Assembly: GCA_013398275.1 (NCBI GenBank)
Contig: VZSE01002180.1
Location: forward strand, 965,470-1,029,469
DNA: 64,000 bases
Source: Promerops cafer
Lineage: Eukaryota; Chordata; Aves; Passeriformes; Nectariniidae
Reading direction: 5' to 3'
Position 1 is the first letter of the stretch. Each line of letters starts with the position of its first letter. Made by a program: the position numbers and the translations under genes. The notes beneath the pieces were generated by a model. That model did not search any database, was not told the origin of the DNA, and saw only the letters and a program-made list of their open reading frames with translations. Shown piece by piece: positions 1-12,181 of this stretch.

Positions 1-3000
1 AGGCTCTAAGCCACCACCGTCTCAGCCAAGCAGCACACAAAGAGCTCTCAGACAGGAAGAAACGTGTGCGTTTATGACATGGAATGGATCTGATCCCAGC
101 ATTTGGTTTAATCTACCTTGCACTTGGAGTCATAGTGAACTGTGAAACTTTACAAATCATACACCAAAGAAGTGATCAGCATTTTACTGGGGTGGTGTCA
201 AACCTATTCCAGTATCAATATGTTTGACACCTGACCTGATACAGGGAAACACTCCAGCTCTTATTTGCGAGTGATTATTACAAGCTTCAAATGGAAAAAT
301 AGATCGTCTAACCAAATATTTGTTTTGGTAATTTTAAAACAGACTGAAACGCTTACAAGAGTTCAGTAAAGATTTCCTATTAAAATTTAAGTTCACACTC
401 AGGAAAACTTGGTACCAGCTCTTCTACCCTGCCATTCAAATCAAGAGACTTACTTCATACACAGCCCCATGACTGCGCAGTGCCACTCACTACACAGAAG
501 CTGCTGCTCTAGATTAAGGCAACTACACCTTATGGATTAAACCTATGGGTACCAATGGACAGACTCCATTTCAGATTTGTGCATAGTAGCCCGTTTTTAA
601 TCATTCGCATAAAAGGAACTTTATCAGGCTTATTTAGGAGAAGCTTATTGTCAAAATACAATTTAGCCTTCTTATAAGGTCATTAGTTAGTTCTACCATG
701 TGCCAGCAGGCCAAGGAGCATGCTGGCAGCTGGAAGCACATCAGCAAGTATCCCCATGCAACTCCTCACCTCATAGGTATGATAAATGCACTTTCAGCAG
801 CTCCTCTAAGCAGCTCCCAGCTTATGTTCTCACCTCAAAATTAAGATCCTGGAACTCAGATCCATCAAACTAGACAAGATCAGGCAGCAATTAGCATACA
901 GACAGAAGACAATTATGTCACTTCTTCAGAATCTACAGGAGCTCTTTCACACTTGGATCCAAGAACTGAGAGGTCATGATGATGGAAATAAACCCTGACC
1001 TCAGAAGAGGTGGAAAGAGGGGAAAGATGGCCAGACTGACTGGATTCAAGTCATCAAACTTCTGTTAAAACCAAAGCCCTTCTTTTTTAAAAAACCATCT
1101 GATCATTTCAGACACGTCATGAACCTGGATAGTTTGCAGGATTTGTGGCAGACTGTGTGTTTGCATATGGTCCATATGACATTTAGAAATAACAAAGCAC
1201 ACGGTACTTAACTTGGTGCCTTCCATAGACCTCACCTGAAGGAACCTGAACACCTTTATTTGTATTTGTTTATGCAGGGTGTATCTGATTCAAACACTGT
1301 TGGGGTAGACTGAAGTGGGTTGTTCTTTACACTTGACATTCAGGATGTGCAAAGATCCTGCATATTTCATGAGAACAAAAAGTTTCCTAGTTATTACTTA
1401 AGGACTAGATGGTGAAAGAAGGCAGAACGTTAGAGCAAACAAGCCACTGAAGCACTTCAGAAATTTTTACCAGGGAGGTTTTGTTGGAAAGTGACAAGGC
1501 TGAATCAGAATTCACTAGTTCATTACTGAAGCATTCTTCACAAGTCTATTAAATCCAGCAGCAACTGGAAGGTCTTTCTTGTCAGAAGATTACATCCACT
1601 AAGCAACTTTGAAGTACCCTGGAAAAAGATGTCCAAAGGTATTATTTTCAGTCTTAATTAAAAAACTGTTCATACACAAATATGTGCTTTATAAGCACAC
1701 AGGAAGCTCTAGGGATGGCATAATGTCAAGTCTTTTTCAACAGGCTCATAACCACCCTATACAGGAGAAATAAGCCCTATTCTAGCATTGGATTTACATT
1801 GTAATACAACCAATTGTTGGGAAACAAAATGAAGAGTTATTTTCCTAGGATTCCTCTAGAAACTGGCAGCACATACTGAAATTCAGTGTGGTGTGTGAAC
1901 TACCAGCCACTCTAGAATGCAAGTTCCAAGACTAGGAACAGGGAGTCAGTCCTGGTTACATCTCACAGGCGGTGAATGCTCCCTGCTTTCAGGAGCAGCA
2001 GATCCGTACAGATGGCTTTCAGTGAGTACTAGGAATTCCTTGTATTGCAGTCCTTGCTCTGAATTAATTCTGCAACTCTGAGCAGGCAAGCCAGAGGAAC
2101 ACTGAAGTGGAAATAACCTCAAGACCAATATCCTTGTGCTCCTGCAGATGGAACAAATGTATGCAAGCACTGCCTGGACTAGTCTATGATGCTATTCAGA
2201 AATTCATTCCCAGGGAAGAGACCAGAAAGTTTGTGAGTTCTTCCAAGTACTTGATTTCAGAAGACATCGTAGATGTTCATACAAGAAAAGCAAGAATATG
2301 AATTTGTTTTTTAGGCACGTAAGTTTCTCCGAAGTGGTGAGTTCTCAGTGGGTCCTGATTAAAACAAAAATTCTACAGAATTTTGCCATTGTATCTGAGC
2401 CTTCCAAGCAAGGCTATTCACGAGGTTGTATTTGGTGTAACACAGGAGACACAGGAAAATAACGTAAGAAAAGCAAGTGAGGGCTCAAATAAAGTTACTT
2501 TGATACAAAAGTTCACAGTAAGTCTCATCTGTGCTACAAAGGGTGTGGGATTGGAACAGTTGTAGTTACATTCTCTGGAAGAATAGAATGGATAAGGTAA
2601 TGAAAAAATAAAAAAAGCTCCTGCCTGTAAAGAAAGAAGAAAGCCATTAGAGTGTAGTGCTTTCTGTGATGGAACCACCCAGTCTGGTCAATTAGGTGGG
2701 AAAAGATGGAACAAAAGCTGCAGCAATTTATTAGAGCAACAGTCAAGTCAGCCCATTTAACAGCTGTGACAGGAAACAATGAAGAGCAGAGCCACAACAG
2801 CTGCAGCTCTGCCCCGTGGTGCAGCAGCTTCAGGCTTAAGGACAAACAGATCCCACTGAGCAAGCAGCAGGAACAAATTAAGACACTGCTCAAAGTTTTG
2901 TAAATAAATGTAGTGTTTTATTAGCAGTAGTATTTTGTCAGCATGTGAGTCTAGCAGGCATGGGAAATGGAAGAGTTATGAGATCCAAGACAGGAACTTA

Positions 3001-6000
3001 GTAAAATAATATTCATCCCAACCTCAGGTAGCTGCTGTCCCATCTGCCACCTTAATGGGACACTCCACAGCTGAGCGATGCAGCTTTCAGAGGATGGGGT
3101 CATTTTTCTTAAGTCAATTAGCGCTGTGAGTATTGAACACAGGCTGCTTCAGCACTAGCTGCTAGGGCTATCCTGTTTATCCATGCATTCTCTGACTCCC
3201 TGAAACACACAGGACTTGGCACATCTGATAAAAATACGCTGGCATGGGTAGGAATGAAAAGCTGTAACAAATACAATCAGGAAGGCCATTTGCACCCGAG
3301 GTTCGTGGCACTCATTCACTGGGTTCCATTAGCTGCAGCAGCATGAACACAAACCCTCCTCCCCATTCACGGGATTGTGAGGAGAGGGGTGGGTATATTT
3401 TTAAAAATTCCACACAGAATCCAGATGAAAGTCTAGGGCTTTTTTCCAAAGACATGAAACATAATAAGGTTTCACAACAGAAACTAATTCTATGAATGAA
3501 CAGCATGTAATTGCTGTATTAAAAAAAAAAAAAAAAAGACAACAAAACCACGAGGATACTGCAATATTAAGTAAGAAAAAAGTCAACAGTAGCCACTGAG
3601 TTAATATTTTCTTAATTTAAATTAGAAGAGGTTTAATTGGAACCAAAGGTGCAATCATACATAATTTCACTAATCTAGATAATAAACGGCAAGTTTGGAC
3701 ATGCAAGCAGGATACAGAAAGTGCACGTCTCCGTCAGGGAAACAGCTCTGCTGGTGCTCAGAACACGCTGGAGGTCAAACTCTGCTCATCTTTCTACTTT
3801 CTAATTTGAAATTGAAAGGTAGAAAAAATAAAGGAAAGGGTCCAACGTTAACAATCCAATGTAAAAAAAGAAGTCTCATAGTATACTTCACTAATGCAAT
3901 TAAACCAATTAAAATATGGCTGAATTAACAAATGCCCATACAAGAATGGTACTGGTTTGTTAAATCATTTCTACTATTGCCAGTATATAAAATAATGGGA
4001 AATTATTATTCAAAAAATATTCCAGGAGTAGTTTATTCTTGTTCAGAACTGTGATATTCCTGGAGTAATTAGGGTTACTACGTAACTAGGGTTACAAAGT
4101 AATCTGGACTGACAGCTTTGCTTGAGAAAAGAGCCCATGGTCCATTACAATGCTTGAGCAATAATACACCAAAAGAAAGTGAGATTTCTCACATTTGTTT
4201 AAAATTCTGTTGTTAAATCAACTGAATTGGTTTGAAGATTTGTTTGAACAAAATCTTCAAGTTCTTTATCCAAACAAATAACTGTTTAACAGCAAAAGTT
4301 TCTGAACTGCATATATTCACTAAATCAGATATTAATCTCTAATGGAGTCATAAAATTAATTAACTGAAAATGCTTAAGAAAGCACATGCTGTTCATTCAC
4401 TTAACATGCTACAGAGAAATATTTTATACGGGATTTAGGGGGATACAGCAAAGCTGACAACTGTCTTTACACAGTTTATTCACTAAATGGGCTTTTAAAT
4501 TTGTATTCCATTTGCCTTTTTTTTCTCTCTTCTGATAACATTACACAAAAGTATAAATACATAAACCATTTGACACCAGACCTTATAAAAGACTGTAGCA
4601 CCTTTAGGGTTTAACTTGCAACTTCTCCTCTGTGTATAAAAAGGAGTTTTTCTCGTAACAGAGGTCAGTGTCAACAAAAAAAAAAAAAAAAATTAAAGGA
4701 TGGTAGAAAACCATCAGTAACTAAAAATCAGTCCAGTGGCACTAGGTGAATGGAAGATATGCCACTCCAAGAGGAAAAAAAAATTAAGATGCAACTACTT
4801 GGGTGCTTGAAAATGCAGAAAAGGCTTTTGCCAGCAGAAACCTGACCTGGCTCAAAAAATAGGACCATAAGCTTCATTCAAGTAGTGAAGGCTCACATGC
4901 TTAGAAACTGTTGTTTCTTTACTTTCCTCAAACTACAGAAGTCAGTAAGGTATAAAACTTTCAGTTTAGAAAATAATGAAATTGAGATAAACCAGGGAAA
5001 ACCCCAGGGAAAAGCATATGACTTAAGGCAACCCCATGTGAGTTACCTGTGACTGTGGTCTTAGCAGAAGAAAGGAGCCAAATGAATTTGATATGGTTGA
5101 GCAGCACCTACCTAAAATCCAGCTTCAAAACCCAGAAAATAACATGATCTTACAAGTCATTTCCTTGAGAAGTTTGTGCAACATTATTAAAGGCAAGTAA
5201 AAAGATACCTTCATGTTTCAAGACATATTTTGCCAAATACCTTCTCTGACCACAAAACCTGTGGAAGTTGGGTTTTGTTTCAAGCTCACACTGGCTATTA
5301 AGAAACTGGTTTAACCACCCATTTTTTGCATCATTTGATATAACTGGATGTTCCAGAAGCATTTGAGCACATTTCATTTTTTTCTTTCACTAGCCCCTGT
5401 TCTTAAATATGCATCTATGTTCTATGTACAGATCATTACAACGGTCAATCAATACCTTTGAAGTACCACAAAGTTGTCAAGTTTACGTAAGATGATTACC
5501 TCAGCCTTAGTCTACAGAGTATTTTTGCGTAAGAGACAAACAAGAGTCCTTCCTGTAAGACTAGACCCAAAGTAACTCACTTTAACACTGAAATTCCTCA
5601 AAAATGCCTCTGAAACACTTTAGTAAATAGCATTTGTTTGGCTTTTTCTTTGTTAACAAAGAATCACTCCTGCAAAGGTGAGACAATGCCTAACGCCTCA
5701 AAAGGAAGTCTTCACCTAGATTTGCTCCAAGAAATTTTGCGGCCAAGGTTCTAGACTAGTTTATTTTAGTTCAGATGAGTTTCATTCTAGACTATTTTTG
5801 TTCTAGACAGAAAATGCTTGAATCATCTGTATGAGCCATATCCTCGGGGCTGTAAATTCAGCAATCATTAGGTAAACGTCAAGATCTAAAGCTGGAATAA
5901 AGAACATACCCTGCACCAGAGTCCACAGAGAAAAGAGCTCCTGTAGAGTCCTAGAAGGAATGACGACACTCTGCCCCAGCTCCTACCGAACAGGTGTGCA

Positions 6001-9000
6001 GAGAGAATCTAGATACAGCCATGTCTGTGTTCTGCTGAATCTGAGTTTAAACAAGTTTGAAAAGTGGTTTGGTAAGTATTCTGTTTAATGTTATCCTAGT
6101 CCTAAAAAAAATAGCTACCTTGAGTCATGACCTTATCAGCAAGATTTAAACATCAAAGCATCTGCATAGTCTTGAGATGAATTGAAACATTTTCTCAGAG
6201 CAGGTAACAGATGTGATCAACTTCTTACTTTAAAGCATGGCAAATTAACAGTTTCATTGTGGTCATTTGTTCAGCACAGTGTGAGAGCATAAGACCACCT
6301 AAGCACTGCAAGATAAATTAAAACTCAAATGTGGAAAGGACTATTGAAAGTTATCTACATTTACAGTTCAATCACACATTTTTATTTAACATCAGTATAC
6401 AGAGGACAACCCCAGCAAGTTATTTTGTAATGTCAAGTATTTAGTAAAGTTCTTCAGCTGTAACAGTGACAATAGAACAGCTAAAAATAAGCAGTATGAA
6501 ACAAACATGATCTTCTTAAAATTATAAATATACCAACAATACTTCTTAAAGCTTAATTATTGCAACAGTTAAATTAACAATAGTTCATGTTAGAAAGGCT
6601 CTATGAAATTTATTCAAGTTGTCAAGAAATTAGATGGAAGTGTAAAAAGGAAATACATATGAATTTTACTTTTGATTTTCACTAAAGGTAGTCAATACAA
6701 TTTTGTACAGTATCACCTAACATGTCAATCTTTAATAAACTCCAGTATACAGAATCATAAAATGCAGAAAAAATAGTTTAATCTTTACATGTAAATTGAC
6801 AGTAAATTAACTGACACAAATTTTATTATTGTAACATAAGCAGGCCAGCATTTTAAATATTAATTTAGTAGATTTATGTTGTTAAAGGGGCAGACATATA
6901 CAGTCATTCCAAGTACATACTCAAATTTTAAGAGGTGATAATTCAGAACATGGGTTTTCTAGAAACTGTTTAGTAAAAGTCATGTTATTTCCTAATCCAG
7001 ACATCCTCATCATAAAGCCTTTACAGGGTTATGATCTCTCCTGGCTTTACTGGAGCCACTTGTCACACCTCCTCACACACGCACACACACATACCTTGCT
7101 ATAAATATCACACCAGTGTACTCTAGGTTTAATTCACCCTGATAATGCGGGTATGCCATGTGCAACTTTGCTACTGTGCACATTACAGAAAGCTTCAAAT
7201 TTCAGCATGGTAACCTGAAGTCGTATAGCTGTGTTTCAGTTTAACTATAATCATCCCTGAAGTTTATACAGATACCGTATCACGTTGAAAGAAATCTATT
7301 TGATAGTACTTAAATACCAGCAATTGAACTTCAATTGTAATGATGAAATGCTCCTTTCCACTGAGGAAGAATTAGTATGTATAGCTGCTTGTCTCACTCA
7401 AATATAGTACATGAATGTTTAAGTACTTTCACTAAAACAGAAGTCATACTAAAACATGATACTGTACTACAATTGTAGTTAACTAGAAAATTCAAGGATG
7501 TTATAATTTAAGTCTAAGTCTTCCTGTACAATAAGTCAAATAAATAAATTCCATGTGCATTTGTTTTACAAAGTGGTAGGATGTTTCTCTTGCTAGGTTA
7601 TACACTGCCATTTCACCTGGGGATACTTCTGGCCAATCTTACCTTGAGCTTTCTGACACAGGGAACTCACTGGCAACTTTCATTCACATAAAATGGAGTC
7701 ACTGTACAGACAGGGAACAGACAGTTCTAAAGTCCAACACAGAAATCATGTAAGTAGTTACTCTGGCTGCTGAGTTCAGAGAAACCTGCTGTTGGGGTTA
7801 TTTAATTGCAGATCCTGTAATTCAGTTTGACATAGCTATAAAGATAGCACAATAAAGTTTACTTTTGTTACTTCCAAATCCTGTTTCTACAGTTTCAGAT
7901 TAATCCAACAGTTCTGTAATCCTGTTTAGGTTTCCCATCAGGGCCTGGGAAAGACGGGTGAGAGAGGACAGCTAATTGTCACCACGTTGGAAAGAAAAGT
8001 TCATACTCTTGTTAAGGCAACCTATTTTTCTGACCACCTTGAATGTTCTTTCACAGAAACCAGCTCACAAAAAGAATAAAAATTTTAAAAAAGAATAAAA
8101 AATTGAAACTAATGAACCCTGAGCCTCATCCAGCTTGTTTCTAATTGAATTTTGCCATTCATTTCACTTCGCTGACTGGGAGCTGGCAGAGCAGTTCTGG
8201 AAGTGCAATGCAAGAACGTTACATCCCGTGAGGAAGCTCAAGGTATGATTTTGTACACACCAAAGCAGTAATTTGGAAAGTTTATAAACAAACTGTCAGG
8301 ACACTGTCAGCACTGAACAGACTATCAACTATCACAGGGATCATGGCTGAAGAGACACTTCTGGATTTATTTTCCATTCAGGGCAGCACAAGCCCAACCA
8401 GAAAAATAAACAGAACTTGTCATACACTGTCAAATTATCCATCACGTGTTTTGATGGCTGTTGGAAATGAGAGGGAAAGGTAGCACTGGCTCAATGGAAA
8501 TTACATTAGACACTGCAAGCCTCTTTTGCTTTTCCATCTAATTCTTTCTTTAGGCTGACAGTGGCATCAATTTAATGAAGGCCTTTTGAGGCAATGATGG
8601 AAGCAGCAGCAAGATTCAGAGGCTTTCACTCTATAGTGTTGGCAGACAAAAAAAGTGACAGAGCTTTAAGATCACTTGGGGAGCCATATGTCAAAGGAAG
8701 ACTAGAAATAGTAACTTTAAACCCCAGAGTAATGGAGCATCCTAGGATAAAACAGCTGGTGAAACAGAAATGATGGTATATAACCCAGTAAGAAAGACAT
8801 CACCATGAGTGTTTTATACTTTGACAATTCTCATTAAATAAAATTAAGTGCTTTCCTATAAACAAAAAGGATGCTCATAATGTCCTTCTGGCACAAGTAT
8901 TTTCCTAACAAAGCCCTGTAAACATGCCACCAAAATTTAGTTTTTACCAGCAGAGTGAGCTCACTAGAAATGCAAGTGAAATCAGAAAAACAAATTAATT

Positions 9001-10683
9001 TGAAAATTTCTAAGTAAATACATCCTAAAGAATATGGCATTTACATCAGTGTGCAATATATTAATTTTGAAAGTGATAACTTCAGCATGAAAATTACTTA
9101 CCTGTAGTTAAAGTTTTCCATATTGGCCAATACATAAATCCTGATTTTTGGTACTGCATACTTTATCTCTGAAATATTTGAAATGTCATATTCCAAATCA
9201 AAGTCAATACACAAAAATATTTAAGTTATACTCAGTCAAACAAAACCCACCTCAGCCACTGAAAATAAATGTGACAGTGTAGTGTTTAATAGTATGCAAA
9301 GGAGTTTTAGAACAAAAAGAAAATGTAGCTCACAATAGCAATCTGAGGCACTGCTGTAATTAATCAGATGTGAAGTGCACTGAGTCACAAAAGCATAATT
9401 GCTTTAATACTTTCATTTTGAGCAAACATTTTAAATAATTTAGTGTTTTAAGGGAGTACTTTTTTTTTTTTTTTTTAATTAGTGCTGGATTTGTAGTTCT
9501 CTGGCAAAAAAATACTTTTAGGTAACACCCTCCTCCCTTCTCCCATAAAGGGGTTTTCAAAGTTTTAGATTCAACCTTTAAATATGCGTTAAGATGCAGA
9601 ACAGACACAGATTTTTATGCATACCTATGTTGTGAAAAATTTGATAAGATCTCATAAAAACCTATATTATACAAACAATTTTAAGAAAAATTATTGAGTT
9701 TTACTTGCAAGTTTATAGTAATGAAGAAGTGGTATCTAAATATATACAGTACCTCTACTTCAAAAGTCAGATTTATGAACCAAATGGTTAAAATCTAACA
9801 AACAACAGATTTTCATTTAAGTTGCTCAACACGGCATTATTTGGGTATTACCAGATCATTTCTTTTACTTCAGGTGATAATCTACATCCCCTTTCAGAAA
9901 TTTTCAAAAAAATAATGGTCATTTTTATCAGATCAACTCTGGAAATGTTTTCATAGCTGTATTCCTTTGAACTGTTGCTGGCAAGCAGAGCTATTGTAGC
10001 ACAAAGTACTTTTTAATGTAAGAATCACCACATTTAGCTTCAGTCAAAATTTAGCTATCTATACATTGGACAGAAGAAAAATAAAATATTACAGATGTTC
10101 AAGTGCATCAACAACAAGAGTGAAAACTAGTAATAGACTAATGTAGGTTCAGCTGATGGAATAGGTGCCATCAAAAACACGAGCTTGTAGTGGTTGAACT
10201 GCCTTAACAAACATGACAGGAACAGAACACTGAAACTACAGAGAGAAAGCTTGCAGGATTTTCCCTAACTTAAATACATAAATCAAAACCTGGCTATAAT
10301 TAGAGTTCCTTGATAATACTGATTCACAATTTTAGAGCATAAACTACAGTCAGTACAGGGCTCACGAATCTGTGCATAAAATGGCTGATGTTTTAATAAG
10401 AAGTGGTTTCACATTAATGGCAGGCCACCACAGAAAAGTATGGAGGAATAAAACACTTTGGTTTTCATGTTTTCAGAGGCTCACGTTTCTCATTAGACTT
10501 AGAAGCAGCAGCTCTTCATAAGCTACTCTCATTGGGAGTGCTTATTTTGTAGAAAACATTAGAAGGATTATGATTATTTTAGTGTTTGACAGGTTTTACT
10601 TCAATTTTTACATAAATAGCTTTCACCATATTGTGGTTATGCTTAAGTATAAGAACACTGATCAATAGTTTAGATGCACAGTA
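1..10683. other. 3' flank of WDR20, no gene recognised
   Basis: AT-rich sequence without any open frame that looks like conserved protein; the short frames present (for example minus 2534-2893 and plus 3695-3928) have no recognisable domain or codon bias. It lies downstream of the WDR20 stop and may hold further 3' untranslated sequence or an alternative last exon. Visible elements are a short (AC)n tract at 7074-7091, A or T homopolymers (about 3520-3537, 4675-4692, 9461-9477) and one exon-like stretch at 9102-9168 treated in the findings. By mammalian synteny the next gene beyond position 1 would be MOK, converging on WDR20, but no MOK kinase sequence is visible here. Confidence 0.6.
7074..7091. 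repeat. Short (AC)n microsatellite
   Basis: Imperfect dinucleotide tract of CA units interrupted by one G. It is short and of no evident function. Confidence 0.7.
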
Positions 10684-10689
10684 TTTATT
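10684..10689 (-). terminator. Candidate poly(A) signal for WDR20
   Basis: On the minus strand this reads AATAAA, about 200 bases after the WDR20 stop codon, and is the first such hexamer downstream. The following 10-45 bases on the minus strand are T/G-containing, as expected near a cleavage site. A 3' UTR of about 200 bases would be short for this gene, so later signals may also be used. Only the hexamer is seen; its use is inferred. Confidence 0.35.
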
Positions 10690-10885
10690 TCTTCTGCTGG
10701 AAGGCAACTATATTTAATAATTGTATCCAAGACACTTCAAATCATTCAGAAATATGGCATGCAGTATCCAAAAGTATGGCTCTGAGGATATTTTTTTTAC
10801 ATTAAGCATAAAGAAATTTCATATTCAACATTCATTATATTTCAAGAAAACTATCTATTCAGAGTTCTAGCTCTTTGATGCAGCA

Positions 10886-12181
10886 TTAAGGATTAAAACT
10901 TACCACTTTACCAGGCCTTGCCCATGTGCAAATAAATCCCTCCTGACAAGCAGTGACTATACAGTCTTCAAGAAAAATTAACACAGTCAGTCTTTCATGT
11001 GCTATCTTTTTACAGATAAGAGGCTCTAACAAGGGAACATCTTCCATTCGGGGACAGAGAGGTGTTCCCAAAGTTTTAGCTGGGTCCGTTTTGGTTTTAG
11101 TAACTAGGTTCAGTTTGTCACTGCTCTTGCTAGATATATGTCCCATGCTATGGTTTCTCTTGTGATCTTTTTCATGGTGTCTTTCCTTCCGATCGTGTAG
11201 CGATAAGGTTGCAAATTTACTAACGCCAGAAGCAATGGCACCATCCATGACACTGCTTTTACTGCCAGCATTTGAGACTGCAGAGTGTGGAAGGCTGTTT
11301 GACCGTGGAAGAGGAGGGGGTACAGAGTTTCCAGGTGTTGTGATACTGTTTCCATTACTTCCTGGGTTAGTTCCACCACTTCCTGCAGGTGGACTTGTGG
11401 CATTCATGACATTTGTATGTGTCCTTGCTCTTGAGAGAGGTTGGTGGGGGAAGAGGATATCTTCTGTAAGATCCCACAAACAGAGCTGTGTGTCCTGGCC
11501 TACTGAACCAAATCTATACGTAACACTTACTGGACGACTGTCTGTAGAGTTCCTTTTGGATAGTCTAGATTGCGTGCTATTTGCTCGATCTCTGCCAAAA
11601 TGAAGGTCTTGGAAATCCTCATCACTTCCACTAAATTCCATCGGGTCACTCTCTTCTACACTAGTGGTATATGGATCAAACGCAACGACACTGACCCACG
11701 ATTTATGTCCGTGGCCTCTCGCTATAACTCGACAGTCCACGAAAGACCAAACTGTCACCAAGTCATCCTCTCCTCCTGTCACTATGTATTTCCCATCGGG
11801 GCTCCAACACACACAGAGCAGTCCTCCAAAGTAGCTTTTCATTGTACCATGCAATTCCACGGAATCAAAGTTAAACACGCGAAGAAAACCATCCTGGCTC
11901 ACGCACGCCAAGAACTTCCCATCAGGGGAAAAGGCAAATTCATTCAGGGCACCCTCACCTACTGTCCATTTAAGCAGAGGGTTTCTTGTGGATTTACTCT
12001 TGCAAGTATGCACTGCAAAACTCTCTCCTTGTTTAAGTAGCTGGTAGTGCGGGGCTGTGGTACCACAAGTGTGCTCCACGTTATACAAGTACATATTGCC
12101 ACTGGAATGAGCTACTAGGAAAAGGCTTTCCGAACCTGGTACCCATTTTACACAGGTTACTCGGGACTTGTCTATTAGTCT
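10886..12181 (-). CDS. WDR20: WDR20 exon 3, C-terminal 431 codons and stop
   Basis: Last visible coding exon of WD repeat-containing protein 20. The open frame starts right after a splice acceptor (AG at 12183-12182) with RLIDKSRVTCVKWVPGSESL and ends in PGKVVSFNP plus TAA. Counting Arg as residue 1 of this exon, beta-propeller signatures are GNMYLYN (28-34), SPDGKF with DGFLRVFN (85-104), SPDGKY with DDLVTVWS (127-146), DTQLCLWD (230-237) and EGFICTW (414-420). Between about 245 and 390 lies a Ser/Gly/Pro-rich, then His/Lys-rich, presumably disordered insert (VPPPLPRSNSLPHS, HDRKERHHEKDHKRNHS). The family is known to bind USP12 and USP46 together with WDR48 (UAF1) and stimulate their deubiquitinase activity. 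Frame and length match the human protein as I recall it, apart from a small Gly/Asn insertion near 268-275. The ATG-led reading upstream to 12235 is intron read-through and is excluded. Confidence 0.96.
   Translation of the reverse strand, partial: RLIDKSRVTCVKWVPGSESLFLVAHSSGNMYLYNVEHTCGTTAPHYQLLKQGESFAVHTCKSKSTRNPLLKWTVGEGALNEFAFSPDGKFLACVSQDGFLRVFNFDSVELHGTMKSYFGGLLCVCWSPDGKYIVTGGEDDLVTVWSFVDCRVIARGHGHKSWVSVVAFDPYTTSVEESDPMEFSGSDEDFQDLHFGRDRANSTQSRLSKRNSTDSRPVSVTYRFGSVGQDTQLCLWDLTEDILFPHQPLSRARTHTNVMNATSPPAGSGGTNPGSNGNSITTPGNSVPPPLPRSNSLPHSAVSNAGSKSSVMDGAIASGVSKFATLSLHDRKERHHEKDHKRNHSMGHISSKSSDKLNLVTKTKTDPAKTLGTPLCPRMEDVPLLEPLICKKIAHERLTVLIFLEDCIVTACQEGFICTWARPGKVVSFNP
10898..10906 (-). 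other. Internal 5' splice donor overlapping the WDR20 C-terminus
   Basis: On the minus strand the last codons contain GTG|GTAAGT, with the potential exon boundary between 10904 and 10903. If unspliced, translation reads VVSFNP and stops. If spliced, the protein would continue after the first Val of this pair into a downstream exon in phase 0. Alternative WDR20 C-termini are described in mammals as far as I recall; use of this donor here is inferred. Confidence 0.5.

Noticed and set aside
11110..12040. Frames on both strands inside WDR20 exon 3 (minus 11110-11403, plus 11235-11603, plus 11570-12040)
   Set aside because: Shadows of the real WDR20 frame, which has WD40 motifs and splice sites.
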